Positions 34,725 to 42,910 of a stretch of DNA of 64,000 nt are shown here, in pieces; position 1 is the first letter of the stretch, and every line of letters starts with the position of its first letter. Origin of the DNA: G016756615 sp035556195 (GTDB taxonomy: Bacteria; Pseudomonadota; Alphaproteobacteria; Rhizobiales; Rhizobiaceae); the NCBI GenBank assembly GCA_035556195.1, contig DATMFK010000016.1, forward strand, positions 62,001-126,000, read 5' to 3'. The position numbers were made by a program, and so were the translations under genes. The notes below the pieces were generated by a model. It was not told the origin of the DNA, ran no database searches, and was given only the letters and a program-made list of their open reading frames with translations.

Positions 34725-35930
34725 ATGTCCCTTCGTACCGCTGCCTATGCCGGCTTGCTGCTGGTGGTGCCGTTTTCGTCTGCGTTCGCCCAGGACGCGA
34801 CCACTGTCGGCGAGCGGGTGAAATCTGCGCTGTCGCGACAGGGAACGACACTGTCCTTCGACAGGATCAGCGGCGACGCCAGCACGATGCTCATCGAGGG
34901 CGCCAGGATTTCCATCGCTCCGGAATCGGCGGAGATCGCGCTCGGCAACATCACCCTCACGGACGTCAGGGAAAATGCAGGATACGTCGTCGTCGGCAGC
35001 ATCATCCTGCCGAATTATTCGGTCACTCGAGACGGCATGACGGTGAACGCCACCGGTATCGGGTTCACCAATCTCAGGCTCCCAGCTCCTGATTCCACCG
35101 ATGCGATGGCCGGCTTTTGGCTCTGCGACGCGGCCCAGATGCAGAATGTCACCGTAACGATCGGTGACAAGCAGGCCTTCGCAATGGACCGTCTGCATTT
35201 CGAGATGGACATGCCCGCGAACGGCAAGTCCCTAACCTTCTCCGCCGCGGCCGACAAATTCTCCGGGGACCTGTCGGTCGTGGGGGATCCTAACGCCCGG
35301 AAGCTTATCGACGCCCTCGGCCTTCGGACGGTCACCGGGACGTTGGACCTTTCCGGGTTTTGGCGACCAGCGGACGGCCGTCTGGCGATCGAGGAGTACG
35401 ACATTTCGATCGACAGGGCGGGTACGCTTGGCCTGACCTTCGAGCTCGGCGGTTACACGCCCGATTTCATCAAGTCGGTTCAGGCCCTGCAAAAGGAAAT
35501 GGCCGCCGCCTCCGAGGCGGGAGAAAACAGCGCGCAGGCCAAGTCGGCGCTTGGCCTGATGCAACAATTGACCTTCCGCTCGGCCAGCATCCGGTTGGAG
35601 GATGCTTCCCTGACCGGCAAGATGATCGACTATCTCGCCGGCGCGCAGAAAGTGACGCAGAGCGACGTGGTCAACCAGGCCAAGGGCCTGCTTCCCTTCC
35701 TGGTAGCCCGGCTCGACGACGCCAAACTGACCGCACAAACGACGGCAGCTGTGAGCACCTATCTCGACGATCCGAGAAGCATTGAAGTTACCGCCCAACC
35801 GGCGAACCCGGTTCCGTTCTCTCAGATCATGGCCGCGGCGGTGTCGCAATCGCTGAAGGATCTCGTCAAGATCCTGGGGGTATCGGTGAAGGCCAATCAG
35901 CCGGGCTCCGATAGCAGCGCAGCAGAATGA
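34725..35930 (+). CDS. Secreted/periplasmic protein of unknown function
   Basis: Protein of 401 aa starting with a clear Sec signal (Met-Ser-Leu-Arg-Thr..., cleaved near AFAQD). ATG 34725 follows AGGAAAA; the 27 upstream codons lack a signal. The mature part has alternating beta-type repeats such as SIILPNYSVTRDGMTVNATG and a helical stretch (~260-285). I recognise no named domain; the strand-rich pattern is loosely reminiscent of AsmA/DUF945-like periplasmic proteins. A single Cys pair is absent. Function unknown. Confidence 0.7.
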   Translation: MSLRTAAYAGLLLVVPFSSAFAQDATTVGERVKSALSRQGTTLSFDRISGDASTMLIEGARISIAPESAEIALGNITLTDVRENAGYVVVGSIILPNYSVTRDGMTVNATGIGFTNLRLPAPDSTDAMAGFWLCDAAQMQNVTVTIGDKQAFAMDRLHFEMDMPANGKSLTFSAAADKFSGDLSVVGDPNARKLIDALGLRTVTGTLDLSGFWRPADGRLAIEEYDISIDRAGTLGLTFELGGYTPDFIKSVQALQKEMAAASEAGENSAQAKSALGLMQQLTFRSASIRLEDASLTGKMIDYLAGAQKVTQSDVVNQAKGLLPFLVARLDDAKLTAQTTAAVSTYLDDPRSIEVTAQPANPVPFSQIMAAAVSQSLKDLVKILGVSVKANQPGSDSSAAE

Positions 35931-35993
35931 GGTATGACTGGCCGCTTCTCGAACGCGTGACACTGCCCGGCGCGCTCGCGGCCCGACGCTCGT

Positions 35994-36629
35994 TCACGCC
36001 TTTCCCTTCGTCCAAACGTCGGCGCAATGACCGATGATAAGCGCTGCTCCTTTCACGAGCACATCCAGGGCCATCGCCGAAGTGTTCGCCTCCCAATCTC
36101 CGACCAGCGGAGGCACATGGATGAACCCTGACATCCCCGGCGTGAATTCCGGCACCAAGCCGGAACGGGATAGATAAAAGAGATAATTGCAGAGATATCC
36201 GCCGGCATCGTCCGACCAGGAGACCGGCAGGCCATGGTTCACCAGGAGATCATGCAGCCGCTCGAGCGGCAAGGTCGACGGCAGCCTTTCAGGGCCGGCG
36301 CAGATCGGCCCCGCCGCTGGCAAGTATCCGGAATTGTCCGGCTTCGGCCCGAATGCATTGCGCGCATAGCGCTCCAGCGTGAAGCCACGCGCCTGGGCGC
36401 TCAGTCCAAAATGGATCGCGATATCGTGCGGGACAGCCTTGGCGAGTTCGCCGAGTGCCGCTGGAAGCCTGCCATAGTCTACGGCCAGGACTGCGAAAGT
36501 CAGGCGGTCGGGCCCGTGAAACTCCGAGCGCCGAGCCTCCAACGCGGCGATCAGCCGCTCCGTCGGGTTCACCGGCGCCCCGGGAAAGGCCGAGAAGCCG
36601 GTGACCAGAATGCGGGGACGGCGGCGCAT
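35994..36629 (-). CDS. pcp: Pyroglutamyl-peptidase I family protein
   Basis: Cysteine peptidase-like protein, 211 aa, that would remove N-terminal pyroglutamate. It has the N-terminal GFSAFPGAPVNPTERL block, and the full triad can be placed: Glu86 (GFTLERYARN), Cys147 (AGGYLCNYLFY), His171 (GFIHVP). The usual GR before the Glu is replaced by RGF, so it is a divergent member. ATG with a strong GGAAGGCGGAAG site, 47 bases after aspS ends in the other orientation of reading (pcp lies downstream of aspS on the same strand). Confidence 0.82.
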   Translation of the reverse strand: MRRRPRILVTGFSAFPGAPVNPTERLIAALEARRSEFHGPDRLTFAVLAVDYGRLPAALGELAKAVPHDIAIHFGLSAQARGFTLERYARNAFGPKPDNSGYLPAAGPICAGPERLPSTLPLERLHDLLVNHGLPVSWSDDAGGYLCNYLFYLSRSGLVPEFTPGMSGFIHVPPLVGDWEANTSAMALDVLVKGAALIIGHCADVWTKGKA

Positions 36630-36675
36630 CTTCCGCCTTCCTAACTCTGGAAAGCCGAATGCGCCGCCATCACAA

Positions 36676-38466
36676 TCAATCTTCCTTCTTGGGCGCGACG
36701 ACCCGCAGGCTGAGTTCCCGCAACTGCTGCGGGGTAGCGGGCGCTGGAGCGTTCATCAGCAGGTCATAGGCCTGCTGGTTCATCGGGAACATCGTCACCT
36801 CGCGCAGGTTCTTGGCTCCAACGAGAAGCATGACGACGCGATCGATGCCCGCTGCCATGCCGCCGTGCGGCGGAGCGCCATACTGGAACGCGCGGTAGAG
36901 ACCGCCGAACCGTTCCTCGACCGTCTCCCGCGAAAGGCCGACCATTTCGAAGGCCTTGACCATCGTCTCCGGCAGGTGGTTGCGGATGCCGCCGGACGAG
37001 ATTTCGAAGCCGTTGCAGACCAGATCGTACTGGAACGCTTTAATCGAGAGGGGATCCTGGCTTTCGAGCGCCGAGATTCCGCCTTGGGGCATCGAGAACG
37101 GATTGTGGCCGAAGTCGATCTTTTTGTCGTCTTCGTTCCATTCGAAGAACGGGAAGTCCACGATCCAGCAAAGCTCGAAGCGGTCGCGGTCGACAAGGTT
37201 GAGCTCCTCGCCGGCGCGGGTGCGCGCGGCACCCGCGAAGGCCACGAACTTCTTCGGATCGCCCGCGACGAAGAAGGCGGCATCTCCATCGGCAAGGCCG
37301 AGCTGTGTGCGGATCGCCTCCGTCCGCTCCTCCCCGATGTTCTTGGCGATCGGACCCGCCCCCTCGAGCTTCTCGCCTTCCTTGCGCCAGAAGATGTAGC
37401 CCAGGCCGGGTTGCCCCTCGCCCTGCGCCCAGCTGTTCATGCGATCGCAGAACGCGCGCGAGCCGCCGGTTCGCGCTGGAATGGCCCAGACCTCCGCCTT
37501 CGGATCGTTCGCCAGGATGTTGGCGAAGACCTTGAAGCCGGACCCTTTGAAGTGTTCGGACACCTCTTCCATGACGATCGGGTTTCGCAGGTCCGGCTTG
37601 TCAGAGCCGTATTTGCGCATGGCCACGTCGTAGGGAATGCGCGGAAACTCCCGCGTCACCGGCTTGCCCTCGGCGAATGTCTCGAACACGCCGCGCATAA
37701 CGGGTTCCATCGTCTCCAACACGTCGTCCTGCTCGACGAAGCTCATCTCGAGGTCTAGCTGATAGAACTCGCCAGGCAGGCGATCGGCGCGTGGATCCTC
37801 GTCGCGGAAGCAAGGCGCGATCTGGAAGTACCGATCGAACCCCGAAACCATGATCAGCTGCTTGTAGATCTGCGGTGCCTGCGGCAGGGCGTAGAAGTTC
37901 CCGGGGTGGATACGCGAGGGGACGAGGAAATCGCGAGCGCCTTCCGGGGACGACGCCGTGAGGATCGGCGTCGAGTATTCGGTGAAGCCGGCGTCGATCA
38001 TGCGCCGACGCATCTCCGCAATGATCTTCGTGCGGGCCACGATGTTCCGGTGCAGCGTTTCGCGCCGCAGGTCGAGGAAGCGATATTTGAGACGGATATC
38101 CTCGGGATAGTCCGGCTCGCCGAACACCGGGAGCGGCAGTTCCTTGGCGGCTGAGAGGACTTCCATCTCGCGGGCGAACACCTCGATCTCACCGGTAGCG
38201 AGATTGACGTTGACCGTTTCGGGCGTACGCGCCTTGACCTCTCCGTCGATACGGACCACCCATTCGCCACGCACCGTCTCGGCGATCTTGAAGCAAGGCG
38301 AGTCGGGATCGGCCACGATCTGCGTCAGGCCGTAATGGTCGCGCAGGTCGATGAACAGCAGGCCACCATGATCGCGGACGCGATGGACCCAGCCGGATAG
38401 ACGGACAGCTTTGCCGACATCGGATTTCTTCAGTTCGGCGCAGGTATGGCTGCGGTAGCGGTGCAT
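36676..38466 (-). CDS. aspS: Aspartyl-tRNA synthetase
   Basis: Class II synthetase, 596 aa. N-terminal OB anticodon domain (~1-110, LSGWVHRVRDHGGLLFIDLRDHYG region), catalytic domain with motif 2 FRDEDPRADR and motif 3 GIDRVVMLL, and the bacterial GAD insertion (~300-420). The Met-His-Arg-Tyr-Arg-Ser-His start (38464-38466) is family-typical; the 84 upstream codons are noise. Many alphaproteobacterial AspRS also charge tRNA-Asn for GatCAB, but this cannot be decided from sequence alone. Confidence 0.95.
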   Translation of the reverse strand: MHRYRSHTCAELKKSDVGKAVRLSGWVHRVRDHGGLLFIDLRDHYGLTQIVADPDSPCFKIAETVRGEWVVRIDGEVKARTPETVNVNLATGEIEVFAREMEVLSAAKELPLPVFGEPDYPEDIRLKYRFLDLRRETLHRNIVARTKIIAEMRRRMIDAGFTEYSTPILTASSPEGARDFLVPSRIHPGNFYALPQAPQIYKQLIMVSGFDRYFQIAPCFRDEDPRADRLPGEFYQLDLEMSFVEQDDVLETMEPVMRGVFETFAEGKPVTREFPRIPYDVAMRKYGSDKPDLRNPIVMEEVSEHFKGSGFKVFANILANDPKAEVWAIPARTGGSRAFCDRMNSWAQGEGQPGLGYIFWRKEGEKLEGAGPIAKNIGEERTEAIRTQLGLADGDAAFFVAGDPKKFVAFAGAARTRAGEELNLVDRDRFELCWIVDFPFFEWNEDDKKIDFGHNPFSMPQGGISALESQDPLSIKAFQYDLVCNGFEISSGGIRNHLPETMVKAFEMVGLSRETVEERFGGLYRAFQYGAPPHGGMAAGIDRVVMLLVGAKNLREVTMFPMNQQAYDLLMNAPAPATPQQLRELSLRVVAPKKED

Positions 38467-38766
38467 TGGCCAAATTCCGATTTGAGAAGTTGTCGCGGCA
38501 GGGCTTGGGCCCTGTCGGAAATTCGCGCGAAAAGCGCATGGGAGGTGCAGTTTGTCAAGGCGACCGACGGTTGCGGTCGCCGGGTCCACGGGCGCGCGCC
38601 CCATCGTTGAGTACGACGAACGAGCCTCCTGCGCTTTTATTCGACGATATTGGCCGGAGGAGCCGCTGAAAACACAATTGGACCATGATCGTAGCCCACT
38701 GGCGCATCGCATTGGCAAGCCTGACAGATTATAGACGAATCAACCGCTTCCAGGCCGCAATCCCGA
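38467..38766. other. 300-base divergent promoter region
   Basis: Between the aspS start and the MFS start. No gene, hairpin or recognised operator seen. It should contain the promoters of both genes. Confidence 0.5.
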
Positions 38767-39999
38767 ATGTCCACCATTCGCCCGCTGATCCCGCTCCTGG
38801 TCGCCGCAGGGTTCCTGCTCGGCGGCAATGGGCTCCAAGGCACGCTGATTGCGCTGCGCGGGGCGCAGGAGGGCTTTTCCCCCGCCGTCATCGGCTTGAT
38901 GGGAACGGCCTATTTCGCCGGCTTCCTGCTTGGCTGCCTCGCGGTGACCCGTATCATGAAGGCAGTCGGCCACGTCCGCTCCTTTTCCGCCCTGGCGGCA
39001 ATCGCCTCAGCCGGAACGCTGGTCCTGGTACTCGTCATCGATCCCATCATGTGGTCGGCTGTCCGTTTCGCCACCGGCTTCTGTTTCGCCGGACTTTTCA
39101 CGATCATGGAAAGTTGGCTGAACGCCGGAGCCTCCAACGATGCACGGGCGCGCCTGCTTGCCATCTACCGCATCGTGGATATCGGTTCGGTGACCGGGTC
39201 CCAGTTCCTGATACCCGTCATCGGCGCCGGCGGCTTCAGCATTTTCGCGATCATGTCGATCATGATCACGCTGTCCCTGGTGCCGGTCTCGCTTGCGGAT
39301 CGCTCCAATCCGAAGCCGCCGGACGACGTCAAGCTCGACCTCGCAAAGGCGTGGCGCATTTCTCCCCTCGCCGCGATCGGATGTATCGCGGTGGGCGTCA
39401 CCAACAGCGCGTTCCGTACGTTGAGCCCGGTCTATGCCGCACAGATCGGCATGTCGGTAACCGACGTCGTCACCTTCGTCAGCGTCGGGATCATCGGGGG
39501 AGCCATCATCCAGTATCCTCTCGGATATCTGTCCGACCGATGGGATCGGCGCAAGGTGCTGCTCGTGACCACAGCCTGCGCCATGACGGCGGCGCTCGCT
39601 CTCGCCTTCCTGGCTGGAAGCAACGTCGTCGCCAACTTCGTCATGGTCTTCATCTTCGGTTCATTCGCCATGCCGCTCTACTCGTTGTCGGCAGCACATG
39701 CGAACGACCGCGCGGACAAAGGAGAGTTCGTGCTGATCAATGCCGCGCTGATGCTCTTCTACTCGGTCGGTGCCATCGGCGGCCCCTTCGTGGCGGCCGA
39801 CATGATGGAGCAATACGGCCCCGCCTGGCTCTTCATCTTCAGCGCCTTCGTCTATGCCGTCTTTATCCTTATTATTGTCTACAGGATGGGCGCACGGCCC
39901 CCGGCGAGCCGCCGCGGACGTTTCATCGCGCTTCTACGCACCTCTACCGTCTTCGCCCGGCTGGCCCGGCGGAACGGCGATGGCGACAGGAAGGGCTGA
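38767..39999 (+). CDS. MFS transporter, YcaD-like
   Basis: Inner-membrane protein of 410 aa with 12 predicted helices. N-terminal half ~1-175, cytosolic loop ~176-200 (DRSNPKPPDDVK), C-terminal half ~205-385, basic tail. The GYLSDRWDRRK loop in the second half is the MFS motif A. The block LFTIMESWLNAGA is typical of the YcaD/UhpC-like group of uncharacterised exporters. Substrate unknown. Confidence 0.82.
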   Translation: MSTIRPLIPLLVAAGFLLGGNGLQGTLIALRGAQEGFSPAVIGLMGTAYFAGFLLGCLAVTRIMKAVGHVRSFSALAAIASAGTLVLVLVIDPIMWSAVRFATGFCFAGLFTIMESWLNAGASNDARARLLAIYRIVDIGSVTGSQFLIPVIGAGGFSIFAIMSIMITLSLVPVSLADRSNPKPPDDVKLDLAKAWRISPLAAIGCIAVGVTNSAFRTLSPVYAAQIGMSVTDVVTFVSVGIIGGAIIQYPLGYLSDRWDRRKVLLVTTACAMTAALALAFLAGSNVVANFVMVFIFGSFAMPLYSLSAAHANDRADKGEFVLINAALMLFYSVGAIGGPFVAADMMEQYGPAWLFIFSAFVYAVFILIIVYRMGARPPASRRGRFIALLRTSTVFARLARRNGDGDRKG

Positions 40000-40128
40000 G
40001 AAGACGAGGATCGACCCTCGCTGCTGACGGATTCCACAGGCGTCAGCCATTTCTTGAGCCCGGCTGACTTGACGGGGGCGATCTGTGCTGAAATGGAGAC
40101 AGGACTGCCATTTCCGCCAAAGATTTTC

Positions 40129-41286
40129 ATGGAATTGATATCAACACAGAAAGAACTCGAAAGCGTCGTTGCCGAACTCGCAAAAGCGGATTTCGTCACC
40201 GTCGACACTGAATTCATCCGCGAGACCACATTCTGGCCGGAGCTGTGCCTCATCCAGATGGCCGCGCCGGGCGTAACCGCTCTTATCGACCCGCTGTCGC
40301 CGGCGCTCGACCTGAAGCCGTTCTTCGAGCTGATGGCCAATGAAGCCGTTACCAAGGTGTTTCACGCCGCGCGACAGGATATCGAGATCGTCTTCCATCT
40401 TGGCGGGCTTATCCCGCATCCTGTCTTCGACACACAGGTCGCCGCAATGGTCTGCGGCTTCGGCGACAGCGTCTCTTACGACCAGCTCGTCCAGAAGATC
40501 ACCGGCGCCCACATCGACAAGTCCTCTCGCTTCACCGACTGGCGTCATCGTCCGCTGTCCGAAAAGCAGCTTTCCTACGCCCTTGCCGACGTGACGTACC
40601 TGGTCGACGTCTATGTGCATCTCAAGGCTGAGTTGGAGCGCGAAGGTCGCGCCCATTGGCTCAATGAGGAGATGGAAATTCTCACGGCCCGCGAGACCTA
40701 CGATCCGCATCCCGAAGACGCCTGGAAACGTCTCAAGATGCGATTGCGGAAGCCGCAAGAGCTTGCCGTCGTTCAGGCGGTGGCGGCTTGGCGCGAACGC
40801 GAGGCGCGGGAACGCAACGTGCCGCGCGGCCGGGTGCTGAAGGACGATGCGATCTATGAGATCGCTCAGCAGCAGCCCCACGACGCCGCCGCGCTGGCCC
40901 GGCTGCGCACGACGCCGAAAGGCTGGGAACGCTCGTCGACCGCGACGTCGCTGCTCGCCATCGTCAACGCGGCACTGGAGATCCCGAAGGATCAGATGCC
41001 CAAGCTGCCACGACCGCCGCAGGTCCCGGAAGGTTCGAGCGCGGCAGCCGAACTGCTCAAGGTGCTGTTGCGGCTGATCGCCGAGAAAGAGGGGGTCGCG
41101 GCGAAGGTGTTGGCATCGGGCGACGATATCGATCGCATCGCCGCGGAGGGCGAAACGGCCGATGTGCCTGCCCTGCACGGCTGGCGGCGCGAGGTGTTCG
41201 GCGAGCAAGCGCTGCGCCTTGTGCGCGGAGAACTCGCGCTGCGTTTCGAGCGGCGCAAGATCGTCGTGTTCGAAACAAACCCCTGA
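40129..41286 (+). CDS. rnd: Ribonuclease D
   Basis: 3'-5' exoribonuclease for tRNA maturation, 385 aa. DEDD catalytic residues: VDTEFIRE (Asp23, Glu25), HAARQDIE (Asp85), and the YALADVTYL block (Tyr, Asp). HRDC domain ~210-285. The ATG at 40129 gives the usual family start; an upstream in-frame ATG (40093) has little support. A hairpin follows the stop. Confidence 0.92.
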   Translation: MELISTQKELESVVAELAKADFVTVDTEFIRETTFWPELCLIQMAAPGVTALIDPLSPALDLKPFFELMANEAVTKVFHAARQDIEIVFHLGGLIPHPVFDTQVAAMVCGFGDSVSYDQLVQKITGAHIDKSSRFTDWRHRPLSEKQLSYALADVTYLVDVYVHLKAELEREGRAHWLNEEMEILTARETYDPHPEDAWKRLKMRLRKPQELAVVQAVAAWREREARERNVPRGRVLKDDAIYEIAQQQPHDAAALARLRTTPKGWERSSTATSLLAIVNAALEIPKDQMPKLPRPPQVPEGSSAAAELLKVLLRLIAEKEGVAAKVLASGDDIDRIAAEGETADVPALHGWRREVFGEQALRLVRGELALRFERRKIVVFETNP

Positions 41287-41308
41287 CGCGTTGCTGAAGC
41301 ATTTCGCA

Positions 41309-41328
41309 GCCGACCGGATTCGGTCGGC
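41309..41328 (+). terminator. Hairpin after rnd
   Basis: Perfect 8-base stem GCCGACCG/CGGTCGGC (41309-41316 and 41321-41328) with loop GATT, 22 bases past the rnd stop in a convergent gap with ppx. No T-run, so Rho-independent termination is only suggested. Confidence 0.5.
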
Positions 41329-41395
41329 GTCGCGAGAATGCGGCAAAAACAAAGACCTGAAGCGCGTCCCCGAATCCGATTGCGGGCGACACGCC

Positions 41396-42910
41396 TTAGT
41401 CTTCGACGACCAACTCCAAGCTCCGCCCCGTGAGCTTCGCAAGCTGGGCTAGCCGGCCGGCCGGCCGTTCCCCATTCAGGTTCGCATGCGCCTTCGGAAT
41501 GACCAGCGCCAGCCCGCCACCGGGACGCTCTTGCCATTTCAGCGTCGGGATGACGCCCGGCATGGAGGCGGAAAACAGATAAACGACGCGCAGCATGGCA
41601 CCGAGCAGCCTTGCCCGCTCGACGTAGCGCGGCGTCGCCAGCATGCGCATTTGTGGGGAAATGGCGTCGTCGAACACACCTTCGTGCCGGAACAGGTTGG
41701 CTAGCGCAATGAAGGCGCGGCCTGGATGATCGACGCCAATGAAGGAGGCATGGGCAATGATATTGAGCGACTGGGTGCCGCGATATTCGGGATGTGCCCG
41801 CCAGCCTATGTCGGCAAGCAGGCATGCGGCCCGTCGGTAGCGCGCTTCATCCTCGGTCTCGCTGATCCCGAAAGCCTGGAATGCGGTGCCCGTCCACTCG
41901 GCCAGCTCGTGGGAATGGGTCACCGACCTCGCCCTGAGTACCGCCAGCTCCTCGGAAGCGGAAATAAGCGGGTCCTTCGACTGCTCGAGGCGCGGCAGAA
42001 GGGAGTAGAGGAACCCTTCCCGGACACCAAGGGCGGATATGATTATCTTGGAAGGCTTCTGCGCAGCGATGATTTCCTGTAGCACGGCCGCACCGTAGGG
42101 CAGCAGCGCGCGACGGCTCTTCGACACACGCTCGATGCCCGTCATCTTCTCGATTTCGCCGCGTGCAACCTGCTTCAGGAAGTCTGCTGAATTCTCGACA
42201 TCCATCTCGTAGTGGTGCATCACCGCGAGGGGGTAGTCGATTGCGTTCATGTGGAGGCGCGCCAGGTTCCGCCAAGTTCCGCCAACCGCATAGAAGGGCC
42301 GCCCCTCCCCTGCCTTGAGGAGCTTCGCTCGGGTGAGCTCCTTGCGCGCGATGCGGCTCGCCATGGCCGGCGAGTTCTTCGACATGTCCTGAAGCCGCAG
42401 GCCACCCAGGGGCAAGGTAATGCCGTCCCCTATGACTTCTCCATCGATGTCCACCAGCTCCAGGCTGCCACCACCGAGGTCCCCAGCGATGCCATTGGCC
42501 GGGTGGAAACCCGAGATCACGCCGAGCGCGGAATAGAACGCCTCCTCGCGACCGCTGAGCACCCGAATCTCGGTGCCGAGGATTTCCTCCGCGCGATGGA
42601 TGAAGTCCATGCCGTTCTGCGCCTCGCGCGCGGCGGCGGTAGCGATGACATAAAGCTGTTCAGCTCCGGCCTGTTCGGACAGGGCACGGAAGCGGCGGAA
42701 CTCCTCGACGGCCCTCTTGACCGCGTCGGGGTCGAGCTTGCCCGTCGTCACGATGCCGCGACCGAGGCCGGCCAGCATCTTCTCATTGAACAGAGTGGTG
42801 GGCGAACGGGCTATGCCTTCATAGATGACCAGGCGAATCGAGTTCGACCCGATGTCTATGATGGACAGCGGCCGACGATCCTGGAGCCGGCCCTGGGAAA
42901 GTGCGATCAT
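41396..42910 (-). CDS. ppx: Exopolyphosphatase / guanosine pentaphosphatase family (Ppx/GppA)
   Basis: ASKHA-fold phosphatase, 504 aa, degrading polyphosphate to Pi. Domain 1 has DIGSNSIRLVIYEG (~20-33); domain 2 has GDLGGGSLELVDID; an HD-like helical region follows (~310-500). The ATG overlaps the ppk stop (ATGA), so synthesis and breakdown enzymes are translationally coupled. This ppk-ppx pairing is common in proteobacteria. Confidence 0.92.
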   Translation of the reverse strand: MIALSQGRLQDRRPLSIIDIGSNSIRLVIYEGIARSPTTLFNEKMLAGLGRGIVTTGKLDPDAVKRAVEEFRRFRALSEQAGAEQLYVIATAAAREAQNGMDFIHRAEEILGTEIRVLSGREEAFYSALGVISGFHPANGIAGDLGGGSLELVDIDGEVIGDGITLPLGGLRLQDMSKNSPAMASRIARKELTRAKLLKAGEGRPFYAVGGTWRNLARLHMNAIDYPLAVMHHYEMDVENSADFLKQVARGEIEKMTGIERVSKSRRALLPYGAAVLQEIIAAQKPSKIIISALGVREGFLYSLLPRLEQSKDPLISASEELAVLRARSVTHSHELAEWTGTAFQAFGISETEDEARYRRAACLLADIGWRAHPEYRGTQSLNIIAHASFIGVDHPGRAFIALANLFRHEGVFDDAISPQMRMLATPRYVERARLLGAMLRVVYLFSASMPGVIPTLKWQERPGGGLALVIPKAHANLNGERPAGRLAQLAKLTGRSLELVVED

